From Woeseiaceae bacterium (lineage in GTDB: Bacteria > Pseudomonadota > Gammaproteobacteria > Steroidobacterales > Woeseiaceae), in assembly GCA_028289545.1 (NCBI GenBank), contig JANQPG010000013.1, positions 1-64,000 on the forward strand: a DNA stretch of 64,000 nt, read 5' to 3'. The notes below the pieces were generated by a model, which had not been told where the DNA came from, ran no database searches, and saw only the letters and a program-made list of their open reading frames with translations. The position numbers and the translations under genes are program-made. Positions within the stretch are counted from its first letter, which is position 1, and every line of letters starts with the position of its first letter. Shown in pieces: positions 34,534 through 43,211 of the stretch.

Positions 34534-37350
34534 ATGTTGATTCGTCGCCCCCCGAACCGTTTTTTTCCGTTTCGTCTTACTGCCGCGCTTTCCGCCGCCG
34601 CGCTTGCGGCCTGTGGGGGAGGGGGCGGTGGTGGGTCATCTCCGCCTCCACCTCCGCCGCCACCGGTGAATGCCGCGCCGACGTTTACGTCGGCGGGCAA
34701 TGCGTCTGCTGCCGAAAACGGCAACGCTTCAGGGTATACCGCAACCGCAACCGACGCCGACGGAGACACGCTGACCTTCAGCATATCGGGCGGCGCGGAC
34801 GCCGCCCTGTTCTCCATAGATGGCGCAAGCGGTTTGTTGAGTTTCAACGCGCCTCCCAACTTCGAGATACCCGGTGACAGCAACGCCGATAACGTCTACG
34901 ACGTAACGATCGGTGTGAGCGACGGTAACGGTGGCACCGCGACACAGGCCGTGGCCGTTACGGTCACCGATGTGGCCGAGCCGCCGCCGGTCTTCAGTTC
35001 GGCCGCGACCGCGAGCGTCCCCGAGAACGATGGCGGCAACGTATACACGGCCGTTGCTGCCGGCAGCGGTCCGATCAGCTACGAGATCACCGGAGGCGCG
35101 GATCAGGCACAATTCACGATCGATGCCGCCAGCGGCGAGCTGAGTTTCGTCTCCAATCCGGATTTCGAAAATCCAGCGGACGCCGGAGCCGACAATAACT
35201 ACGAGGTCACGATCAACGCCGACGATGCCGGGTTGTTGGCCGAGCTGGCCGTCACGATTACGGTGACCGATCAGAAACTCTATACCGCCATACTCGAGTA
35301 CCCAACCGGCGGCGCAAACCTTGGCGGCCGAACCACGCAAGCGCGAGTGTCTGCTCGCGTGCTGGATGCGGATGACGGGAGCGGCGCCTCGGGTGTACTG
35401 ACATCCATTCTGATCGACGGTGTCGCCCCCATACAGGACCCCAACGATCCGGATCGATTTACGACCGATGTACCGGTTGCGTTTCCGGTGGATAACATCG
35501 ACGTCAACGCGCAGTTTGCGGACGGCAGCGCAAGCAATACGGCGAATGCGATCGGCAACCAGCCGATTATCGAGGAACCCGAAGGCGTTCTCTACGACGC
35601 GGACAACAACGCTCTTTACTACGTCGAACCCGCTATCAACGCCGTCATCGAAGTTACAGCGGATGGCAACCGCATCATCCGATCAGGCGCCGGCGTTGGC
35701 AGCGGCACGGAGTTCAGAAGCGTCGCCGATATGGTCGCCGACTTTCCGGCCAACCGAACGAATCCGAACGACGATTTTGTGCTGGTCCTTGATGCTACTG
35801 TGCCCGCCATCCATCGCGTGCAGCTGACGACGGGCGACAGGACGCGTTTATGGTCCTGCTGCGGCCTGGGTAGTCCGGGGATCGCCAGGGCGTTTGCCGT
35901 CACGGCTGATCGCGCCACTGCATACGTCACGGCGACGTACCCAGGTGCGAGCAACTTCGCCGGAGTTTTTGCCGTCGACCTCGTCAACGGCACAAGTACT
36001 GTTGCGTCGAGTTCGACATTCAATCAAGAAGTGGGTACGGGCGCCGAGCTTTTTTCCCCCAACGGTATTGCGCTTGATGAGGCCAACAACCGCTTGTTCG
36101 TTTACAGCAACGGCATCGACCGCGTACTCGAAATCGATATCGCTACCGGCAACCGCACCGAGGTATCCGGTGACGCGGTTGGCAGCGGACCCACACTCAG
36201 CAATCTGTCGGGTATCGCCTTTGATTCGGGCAACGACCGGCTCATTGCCAGCGATCAGGGACCAACCGCAAACTCTGTTTTGAGCATCCAGCTTGCGACG
36301 GGTGATCGAACGGAGATTTCGGGTTTCGTGACCGGCTCCGGGCCTCCGCTCGCAAGCCCGCTATCCATTGCGTACGTTCCCGCGGACAACCTTGCGTTCG
36401 TGTCAACGAGGTTCGTCGGCCCGTCGATTCAGAGCGTCGATCTTGCGACGGGCGACCGTACGCTAATTAGTGAAAGCTTCGTCGGCATGGGCGACAAATT
36501 CTTCGCCTTGACCAGCCTGGCTTACGATGCGGCCGCTCGCGAACTCCGTGTGCTGGACGCGCCCAACCTGCGAGTCTCGACGGTAGATCTCGGTAGCGGT
36601 GATCGCCGCGTACTGTCGGACTCGCAGACCGGCAGCGGCACGGATTTTTCGTCTTCCGTTGTCTCCGTCATTACCGGTAGAAGCACCAATGAGACCCTCG
36701 TCTTCGACCGTACAGAAAATCGACTGATTGCTGTAGACAACACGACGGGGGATCGCACGGTGACCGCCAGCGATACGGTCGGCTCCGGCCCCGCGTTCGA
36801 TACTGTTGTTGCGATGACCTTCGACGCTGGAAACAACCGGGCACTGCTTGTCGACAGCGTCAACAACTCGGTGTTTGCCATCGATCTCGCGACGGGCGAC
36901 CGCAGCACCGTGTCCGACGCCAGCTCCGGTACAAGTTTCATAACACCCACCGGCATAGTCGTCGACCCGGCCGGCGACCGAGCATTCATCACCGACCAGA
37001 CCCGGGGCACGGTTATCGAAGTCGATCTGCTATCCGGGACTCGCGCGGATTTTGCCAACGTCATGACCGACTGCTGTGCGGCAACCGGACGACCTCAGGA
37101 GATCCGCCTCGACGGGGATCGTCTGCTTGTCCTCGAAGGGGAAGAGGAGGATCTGCTGGCGTTTGATCTTGCGACAGCAACACAATCGCTGGTGTCCAGC
37201 GGAGAGTCGTCGCCGGGCCCCGTTTTGCGAGATCTCACCGGCCTGGCGCTGGATGTGGCCGGCCGTCGCGCTTTTGTTGGCGACGGTGCCATGGATGCGA
37301 TCATCGTCATTGACCTGGAGACGGGCGAGAAGGCAATTACGTCGCTGTGA
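34534..37350 (+). CDS. large surface lipoprotein with cadherin-like and propeller repeats
   Basis: 938 aa from the ATG at 34534, with GAAGG upstream. The signal peptide ends in a lipobox, LAAC, followed by a glycine run and a proline run (GGGG...SSPPPP), a typical spacer of surface lipoproteins. Residues about 50-250 hold two cadherin-like domains (ATDADGDTLTFSISGG, then a copy near 150). The rest is about eight repeats of 45-55 residues with a recurring 'TGDRT ... GSG ... F-D' pattern (GDRTEISGFVTGSGPPL, GDRTVTASDTVGSGPAF), most like NHL/SMP-30 propeller blades. Probably adhesion or sensing at the cell surface. Confidence 0.85.
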   Translation: MLIRRPPNRFFPFRLTAALSAAALAACGGGGGGGSSPPPPPPPPVNAAPTFTSAGNASAAENGNASGYTATATDADGDTLTFSISGGADAALFSIDGASGLLSFNAPPNFEIPGDSNADNVYDVTIGVSDGNGGTATQAVAVTVTDVAEPPPVFSSAATASVPENDGGNVYTAVAAGSGPISYEITGGADQAQFTIDAASGELSFVSNPDFENPADAGADNNYEVTINADDAGLLAELAVTITVTDQKLYTAILEYPTGGANLGGRTTQARVSARVLDADDGSGASGVLTSILIDGVAPIQDPNDPDRFTTDVPVAFPVDNIDVNAQFADGSASNTANAIGNQPIIEEPEGVLYDADNNALYYVEPAINAVIEVTADGNRIIRSGAGVGSGTEFRSVADMVADFPANRTNPNDDFVLVLDATVPAIHRVQLTTGDRTRLWSCCGLGSPGIARAFAVTADRATAYVTATYPGASNFAGVFAVDLVNGTSTVASSSTFNQEVGTGAELFSPNGIALDEANNRLFVYSNGIDRVLEIDIATGNRTEVSGDAVGSGPTLSNLSGIAFDSGNDRLIASDQGPTANSVLSIQLATGDRTEISGFVTGSGPPLASPLSIAYVPADNLAFVSTRFVGPSIQSVDLATGDRTLISESFVGMGDKFFALTSLAYDAAARELRVLDAPNLRVSTVDLGSGDRRVLSDSQTGSGTDFSSSVVSVITGRSTNETLVFDRTENRLIAVDNTTGDRTVTASDTVGSGPAFDTVVAMTFDAGNNRALLVDSVNNSVFAIDLATGDRSTVSDASSGTSFITPTGIVVDPAGDRAFITDQTRGTVIEVDLLSGTRADFANVMTDCCAATGRPQEIRLDGDRLLVLEGEEEDLLAFDLATATQSLVSSGESSPGPVLRDLTGLALDVAGRRAFVGDGAMDAIIVIDLETGEKAITSL

Positions 37351-38225
37351 TTGCGCGGCCCGAGCGATGGATAGTTGTCGCGACCGGTCTCGTCGGGCTG
37401 GTCATATTCGCGATATTGCTCTCCGGCGATCGTTCGGCGACAACGTCCAGCCGATCTGACGCAGGGAACGGCCATTTGGCTCCCCAGGTTCCGCCGGAAG
37501 CTGAGGTTCCGAATTGGATGCCGGAAGAAGAGGAGCCGGAATTTCAGTTTGACACCAGCAGGCTCTACGATGCTTCTTACGAAACGGATCCCGGCCTCGT
37601 CGCGTTCTCGAAGAGTATCGGCAGGACCCCGGCTTGCCTTGTGGATATCGTCAAGCGCCAGGTTGAAGGTTCTTCCGAGCCTCCAGCGCGCTGTCGCAGC
37701 GAGGCTGAACCGCACTCCGACGAACTGTTCGTCAACCCGGGCACCTACGAGTCGGTTTGCCGTTTCCTCGGTACGTATGAGGTTTGTCGCGTCGTCAAAG
37801 TTGCCGATCATCCCTACGAGCAGTACTCCGTTGCGGAACTGAGAAGTCTCGCTGAGACGTCTCCGGAGGCGGCCGTAATTCTGGCGCGACGCAGCCCGGA
37901 CGCTAGCGAAGCTGAGATCTACTACGAACGGGCAGTTGCTCTGAGCGGAAAGCCGGGACCGCTCATGGAGTGGATGAGCCGAAGGAGCGTCGGCGGCATG
38001 GTTCACGTTGGCGGAGTCCTGGACGTGGACAAAGCGAAACTGGGCTACGAGATCTATCTGACCGCAAGCCGGCTAGGGCACGGTGCGGATATTGCGGCCA
38101 AGTACGAGCAGGCGCTCGTCGAAGCGGGAGTTGATCTTTCCCCGGTTCAGCTTCGTGCAGGTGAACGATTCGAGCGTCTGACCGACCTACGGCAGGCGTT
38201 GGTCGCAAGAGATTGGGAACACTAG
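37347..38225 (+). CDS. membrane-anchored protein of unknown function
   Basis: 292 aa from a GTG start overlapping the lipoprotein stop by 4 bp, so translation is coupled. One N-terminal helix (about residues 8-26) anchors it with the rest in the periplasm. A Pro/Glu-rich linker follows, then a domain with four Cys (ACLVD, ARCRS, SVCRF, EVCRV) and an alpha-helical C-terminal half resembling Sel1-type helical repeats. I do not recognise the family. The coupling suggests it works with the large lipoprotein. Confidence 0.75.
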   Translation: MIARPERWIVVATGLVGLVIFAILLSGDRSATTSSRSDAGNGHLAPQVPPEAEVPNWMPEEEEPEFQFDTSRLYDASYETDPGLVAFSKSIGRTPACLVDIVKRQVEGSSEPPARCRSEAEPHSDELFVNPGTYESVCRFLGTYEVCRVVKVADHPYEQYSVAELRSLAETSPEAAVILARRSPDASEAEIYYERAVALSGKPGPLMEWMSRRSVGGMVHVGGVLDVDKAKLGYEIYLTASRLGHGADIAAKYEQALVEAGVDLSPVQLRAGERFERLTDLRQALVARDWEH

Positions 38226-38245
38226 TCCTTTGCAAACCTGATTCT

Positions 38246-39583
38246 TTACGCTAGGGCTTCGCCTTCCGTCTCAGGCAGGAACAGCGACGCAATGAAGGTC
38301 ACGGCGAGGAACAGGGTAATGAACGAGACCGTCTGCAGAAAATTTGACGTGGCCAGCACGCCACCGATCGCAATCGGAGCGATCGCGTTAGCTACACGCT
38401 GCGCCGACACACCCCACGCCGTGCCCGCGCCTCGGTTGCGCGTATCGTAGATCTCTCCAAGCCAGGTGTTCCAGATGCCCCAGCCACCCAGCATGAAGAA
38501 CGACAGCGTAAAGTTCCAGACGTACATCTGCGTCACGTTTGCGGACGCGGCGAAACCGAAGCCGGCAACGGCCGACATGAAGACGTAAAGCAGCATGACT
38601 TTCTTGCGGCCGAAGCGGCCGGTCAGAAAGCTCGCCGAAATGTAGCCCGGAAACATGAACAAGGCGGACAGCGCCATGAACCCGAGGCCCTCGCGCGCCT
38701 GCAGGCCGCGCTCGGCGAGCAGCGCCGGCATCCAGGACGTCAGGCCCCAATAACCCCACGCAAAACAGAAGTTGATGGCGCTTTGAATCACGGTCGTGCG
38801 TAGCGCCTTGCCGCGGAAGATATTGAGAAAGGCTATGTCGTTGCCGCGGGCGCTGTCACCCGGCGTTGTCTCCGCACATACGCGACCTTCGGACAGCCTG
38901 ATTATCGACGCGTCTGCTTCGTCGGTACGGCCTTTTTCCGCGAGCCAGTACGGCGATTCGGGCACGAAGCGCGCTATGACGAACGCCCACAGCGATACCA
39001 GCGAGCTGAAGCCGAGCACGACGCGCCAGCCCAGGTCCATCCAGAGGACCGTGACGCCGATGGCCGTCAGCACGCCGAGAGGCCAGCCCGCCGACAGGTA
39101 CACCGTGGCCTTGCCGCGCACGCGCACCGGCACCAGCTCTTCGAAGAACGGAAAAGTCACGACCAGTGCACCTGCGAGTACAATGCCGGCGGCGAAGCGC
39201 ACGACCCAGAGCGCTTCGAACGTTGGCGCAAAAGCGCTGAGCAGCGGGAATATGCCGTACAGACCAACGCTGATGACAAGGCACTGTTTGCGGCCCAGTG
39301 GGCCCATGAGCTTACCCCACAGCAGCGCGCCCGGAATCATGCCGATGAACATGGCGCTGATCAGGGAGCCGATCTGGGTGTTGGTGAGTTCGAACTCGCT
39401 GCCGATCGCGCCGGACGAGAAAATGATGATCATCATTTCCCAGGATTCGATGACAAACGTCATAAACAGCGTCATGCCGGCCAGCCAGTGTGTCCGCGTC
39501 AGCGGCATGTCCGCGAACCATTCGCCGACACTTAGGGCGTTGTTGTCGCGGTCGTCTGCTGCCGCTGTGGTTTCTGTAGTCAT
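38246..39583 (-). CDS. MFS permease (aromatic acid / sugar porter type)
   Basis: 445 aa, twelve helices. The loop between helices 2 and 3 reads GKLMGPLGRKQCLV, close to the MFS G-x(3)-D-x-x-GR motif, and PESPYWLAEKGRTDEA resembles the central signature of the sugar/aromatic acid porter branch. It takes up a small organic compound with H+. Third of three minus-strand genes (XRE-cupin regulator, cyclophilin, permease) with gaps of 25-27 bp, probably one operon. Confidence 0.92.
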   Translation of the reverse strand: MTTETTAAADDRDNNALSVGEWFADMPLTRTHWLAGMTLFMTFVIESWEMMIIIFSSGAIGSEFELTNTQIGSLISAMFIGMIPGALLWGKLMGPLGRKQCLVISVGLYGIFPLLSAFAPTFEALWVVRFAAGIVLAGALVVTFPFFEELVPVRVRGKATVYLSAGWPLGVLTAIGVTVLWMDLGWRVVLGFSSLVSLWAFVIARFVPESPYWLAEKGRTDEADASIIRLSEGRVCAETTPGDSARGNDIAFLNIFRGKALRTTVIQSAINFCFAWGYWGLTSWMPALLAERGLQAREGLGFMALSALFMFPGYISASFLTGRFGRKKVMLLYVFMSAVAGFGFAASANVTQMYVWNFTLSFFMLGGWGIWNTWLGEIYDTRNRGAGTAWGVSAQRVANAIAPIAIGGVLATSNFLQTVSFITLFLAVTFIASLFLPETEGEALA

Positions 39584-39610
39584 CTCGCAGCTTCCCCCTG
39601 CGCTTGTTGT

Positions 39611-40129
39611 TTAGTCGTGCTGAACCGTTACCCGATTGATGCGGATCGGCTGCTTCAGAATCTCGTTTGCGCCGGCGTGTGCATAAAGTGTTTCGATCGT
39701 GCCGTGCCCGTCGACAACTTCTCCAAAGGCGGCATAACCAAGCCCGTCGCTGCGTCGTTTGCCGCCGAAGTCGAGCGCCGGTTCGTCGCGCATGCACACA
39801 AAAAAACTTCCGTAGACTTCACCTGGCGCGTAACACGACGCGGACACCGTCCAGCGCCGATGCGTAAGGCCGGTTGTGTCGGTTGATTCGTGTTGGATGG
39901 ATCGGCGATCGCCGTCGAGTCCGCTGTGTGTGCCGAACTGAACGATGTCGATGGGCCAGCCGTTGGACTGGGTGTCGTTTTCTCGCGTCGTTACACGGAA
40001 GACCACACCCTGGTCCAGGTCCCCGCGTGCGGCAATATCCCGATAGTAGCGGCAGGTCGCCGGTGCCTCTGTATCGTGCAGCCGAATTGTGAAGCCGCCT
40101 TTTGCCGTGTCGATCCTTAGCGCCGACAT
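39611..40129 (-). CDS. cyclophilin-type peptidyl-prolyl isomerase
   Basis: 172 aa. GGFTIRLHDTEAPATCRYYRDIAARGDLDQGVVFRV matches the start of cyclophilins, and YGSFFVCMRDEPALDFGG with YAAFGEVVDGHGTIETL matches the active-site core and later strand. There is no signal peptide, so it is cytoplasmic. It is shorter and more diverged than housekeeping PpiB. Its position between a regulator and a permease suggests a cluster-specific role, but this is unclear. Confidence 0.85.
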   Translation of the reverse strand: MSALRIDTAKGGFTIRLHDTEAPATCRYYRDIAARGDLDQGVVFRVTTRENDTQSNGWPIDIVQFGTHSGLDGDRRSIQHESTDTTGLTHRRWTVSASCYAPGEVYGSFFVCMRDEPALDFGGKRRSDGLGYAAFGEVVDGHGTIETLYAHAGANEILKQPIRINRVTVQHD

Positions 40130-40154
40130 AATCGATCAGTTGGCGGCCGTGCAG

Positions 40155-40757
40155 TCACTCGTCGCGTCGTGAGCTGTCGCTTGCCGGGAACAACACGGGC
40201 GTACCGACCCAGAGCAGTTTTGCCACGTCGTCACTCTTGTTGACGACGTCGTGATCGATCTGGGTGTTGTGGTGCGCGCTGTCGCCTTTTCCGAGGGTAA
40301 AGACCTTGTCGCCAATACGCTGTTCGACCTCGCCCTCGAGCACGTAGAAGAAATCCTCGCCTTCGTCGCGGTGTACGGCGGGCAGACTCGTGCCCGGCGG
40401 AATTTCCATGACCAGGGCGCTCATCCGCTGGTTGCGAATTTCGGCGTCGAGTCGCTTGTAGACGACGGGAGAGTCAATGTTGACGTACTGCGGGTCGGCG
40501 GCGCGGCGCACCAGGCTGGTGGGAGCGGGCGGCGTAATGAAGTAGTGGATATCGGTCTCGAGCGCCCTGGCGATGTTGATGAGCGAGACGATGGACGGCG
40601 TGGCCTTGCCGCGCTCCGCCTGCGACAGGAACGCGGCCGACAACTCCGAGCGAGCCGCGAGTTCTTGAAGCGTAAGTCCCAGTTCACGGCGGCGCGCCTT
40701 CAAGAGGCCGCCAATCGAACGTTCGATCGGACTCGCTGATTTGGCGGGATTGGGCAT
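40155..40757 (-). CDS. XRE-cupin transcriptional regulator
   Basis: 200 aa. Residues about 14-70 form the XRE helix-turn-helix (LTLQELAARSELSAAFLSQAERGKATPSI). Residues about 110-190 are a small cupin barrel (HRDEGEDFFYVLEGEVEQRIG) that would bind the effector. It is divergent from the TonB-dependent receptor and first in the operon with the permease, so it likely controls both directions through sites such as the inverted repeat at 40809-40826. Confidence 0.93.
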   Translation of the reverse strand: MPNPAKSASPIERSIGGLLKARRRELGLTLQELAARSELSAAFLSQAERGKATPSIVSLINIARALETDIHYFITPPAPTSLVRRAADPQYVNIDSPVVYKRLDAEIRNQRMSALVMEIPPGTSLPAVHRDEGEDFFYVLEGEVEQRIGDKVFTLGKGDSAHHNTQIDHDVVNKSDDVAKLLWVGTPVLFPASDSSRRDE

Positions 40758-40808
40758 TTTTTACTACGACCTGTTAACGCTTGACCGCAATTCTAGTCCG
40801 CTAGCCAG

Positions 40809-40826
40809 CAAAGTCAAAAAACTTTG
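40809..40826. promoter_or_regulatory. inverted repeat in the XRE/TonB-receptor divergent promoter
   Basis: CAAAGT (40809-40814) and ACTTTG (40821-40826) are perfect arms around an A-rich 6-bp centre. Position between the divergent starts suits the XRE-cupin regulator. Confidence 0.5.
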
Positions 40827-40958
40827 ATTCGGTAAAAAATTTAAGTAAGGTAAAGATCGGTAGCAATCTTCAGGTTGTCAACCGGTCTTGGCGGAGTCGT
40901 TTGGTGAAGGGGCCGAATGTTGCGCCTGCTGACAGGAATAGATACGGGGGTTAAGCAG

Positions 40959-43178
40959 ATGGTCTTTTCCAAAGCATTGAGAAATCTGGCGATTTCGGTA
41001 TTGGCGGGTGCCATTTCGATGCCCGCAATGGCGCAGGGCTCCGGGGAATCCGGCGCGGATGCGCTCGAGGAAATTGTGGTAACGGCCAGGCGGCGCAACG
41101 AAACTGCGCTCGAGGCGCCCATTGCGGTGACCGTGTTCAACGCGCAAATGATCCAGGACGCCGGCATCCAGCGCGTCGAGGATTTGATTCAGCTGACGCC
41201 GAACGTCACCCTGGCGACCTCGCAGGGCATCGGCACCAGTTTTCTCAGCATTCGCGGTATTACCCAGGTGCGAAACGGCGAAGCCCCGGTAGCGGTGGTC
41301 ATCGACGGCGTGCAGCAGTTCAGTGCGATTCAGTTCCGGCAGGAGCTGTTCGACATCGAGAGCATAGAGGTCGTCAAGGGACCGCAGGGTGCGCTCTATG
41401 GCCGCAACGCCACCGGCGGCGCCATCATCATCAACACCCGCAGGCCAACGAACGAAGCCTACAGCTATGTACAAGTCGGCGCGGGCAACGGCGACGAGTA
41501 CTCGGTTCAGGGTTCGGTCGGCGGCGCGCTCGTGCCGGACCGCTGGTTCGGCCAGCTCTCCGCCAACTACATCGACCGTGAGGGGTATCTCGACAACATC
41601 ACCCGCGGTGAAAAGGCCGACCGCTTCGAAGACCTGATCGTCCGGGGCCGCCTGATTTTCGAGCCGAGCGATACATTCTCGGCCGACTTCCGTGCCGCCG
41701 TGTCGACACACAAGGGGCGCGGCATCGGCTTCCAGTTCCAGGGCGTCGATATTGGAGCGGACGGTATTACGGCTATCGGTTTTGGTACCGACACGGGACC
41801 GGTCGACGCAAACAACGTCCTTCCGGTGCGTGACAACAACATCGATACGGGTGAACGCGACATGCTCGATTTGTCCGTGAAACTCGATTTCGAGACCGGG
41901 GTCGGCACGCTGACGAGCGTCACGTCGTTTACGGATATCGAGGAGTGGGCCGATTCGGACCAGTTTCCGTACACGAATGCTCGCAGCTCCCCGGCGGTGT
42001 TCGGGTTCGATGGTACGCAGACCGGTTTTTTCGAGCTGTCCGCCGTCACCCAGGAGCTGCGCTTGTCGTCCGACTCCGGCGATCGCCTGCGCTGGGAAAT
42101 TGGTGCCTACTATCTCGATTGGGAGCGTTTCGTGTCACTCTCGACCGGAACCGATACCGGGCAGGGCATTCTCAGGATCGAGCGTGAGCCCACAACCGAT
42201 CCCCGCAACCCCACGACCTCATTCCTTGCGGATGACAACGAGAACACGTCCTGGGCCGTATTCGGCAGCATCGACTACTCGCTCAACGACTTCTGGGACC
42301 TGACCTTGGCGCTGCGATACGACGAAGAAGACCGCACACAGTTTGTGTCACCGCTGCAGTTCCCGGCCGGTCAGCCCGGCGCACGCAACAACGAGTCTTT
42401 CGATAAACTGCAGCCGAAGATCACCTTGCGCTACCAGCCGAGCGACAGCCATAACTTCTACCTGACCTGGGGCGAAGGTTTCCGCAGCGGCCAGTTCAAT
42501 CAGAACGGCATTGCGCAAGTGGCGGCTGACGCGGGTCTCATTGGCGTTACCGACGTCGTCCTCCAGGAAGAATCGGAGTCGATCGAGCTGGGCTACAAAG
42601 GCAGCTACCTGGACGACCGCGTCCGGCTGAATGCCGCCGTGTTTTCGACCGACGTCGAAGACCAGCAGTTCTTTTCGTTCATTGGGGCCATCAGCGCGCA
42701 GATTCTGACGAGTATCGACGAGGTGTCGTTAAGCGGTGGTGAAGTCGACGTCCTCTTTCGGGTAAACGATTACCTGGATCTGTATGCAGCCTACGGTTTC
42801 ACCGATTCCGAAATTGACGCCTATTCGGTCGATCCGACGACGGTGGGCAACGATGCGCCTTACATTGCCGACAGCACGCTGAATCTGGGCTTCCAGTACG
42901 AGGCGCCCGTCACCGATAGCATCGATTTCTTCCTGCGCGGCGACTACGAACGCCGCGGCGAGCAGTTCTGGGAGCCGAACAACACGACGGCACGCGACGC
43001 GCTGGGCTTCTTCAATGCGCGTATCGGTGCCCGGGCATCGGACGGCCGCTGGGAGTTGATTGCCTCGGGCCAGAACCTCAACGACGAGCTGTACAATTCG
43101 GAATGGGTGGCCGGCGGCTTCTCGGCCCGCGCGCCGGGACGTATCTGGAACGTCAAGTATCGGTACAACTTCAACTGA
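40959..43178 (+). CDS. TonB-dependent outer-membrane receptor
   Basis: 739 aa from the ATG at 40959, giving a clean signal peptide (MVFSKALRNLAISVLAG...AMAQ). A start at 40917 with GAAGGGG before it is an alternative. LEEIVVTARRR is the TonB box region. The plug (about residues 45-160) includes IRGITQVRNGEAPVAVVIDG and VVKGPQGALYGRNATGGAI. The barrel ends in aromatic-terminated YRYNFN. It imports a substrate too large or scarce for porins. It leads the plus-strand gene set with HyuA and HyuB, 33 bp downstream. Confidence 0.95.
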   Translation: MVFSKALRNLAISVLAGAISMPAMAQGSGESGADALEEIVVTARRRNETALEAPIAVTVFNAQMIQDAGIQRVEDLIQLTPNVTLATSQGIGTSFLSIRGITQVRNGEAPVAVVIDGVQQFSAIQFRQELFDIESIEVVKGPQGALYGRNATGGAIIINTRRPTNEAYSYVQVGAGNGDEYSVQGSVGGALVPDRWFGQLSANYIDREGYLDNITRGEKADRFEDLIVRGRLIFEPSDTFSADFRAAVSTHKGRGIGFQFQGVDIGADGITAIGFGTDTGPVDANNVLPVRDNNIDTGERDMLDLSVKLDFETGVGTLTSVTSFTDIEEWADSDQFPYTNARSSPAVFGFDGTQTGFFELSAVTQELRLSSDSGDRLRWEIGAYYLDWERFVSLSTGTDTGQGILRIEREPTTDPRNPTTSFLADDNENTSWAVFGSIDYSLNDFWDLTLALRYDEEDRTQFVSPLQFPAGQPGARNNESFDKLQPKITLRYQPSDSHNFYLTWGEGFRSGQFNQNGIAQVAADAGLIGVTDVVLQEESESIELGYKGSYLDDRVRLNAAVFSTDVEDQQFFSFIGAISAQILTSIDEVSLSGGEVDVLFRVNDYLDLYAAYGFTDSEIDAYSVDPTTVGNDAPYIADSTLNLGFQYEAPVTDSIDFFLRGDYERRGEQFWEPNNTTARDALGFFNARIGARASDGRWELIASGQNLNDELYNSEWVAGGFSARAPGRIWNVKYRYNFN

Positions 43179-43211
43179 TCAACAGCCAACAACGATAGCG
43201 GATACAGATCT

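Noticed and set aside
37095..38006. 303-codon minus-strand frame over the end of the repeat lipoprotein and its partner.
   Set aside because: Antisense to two coupled genes with good features.
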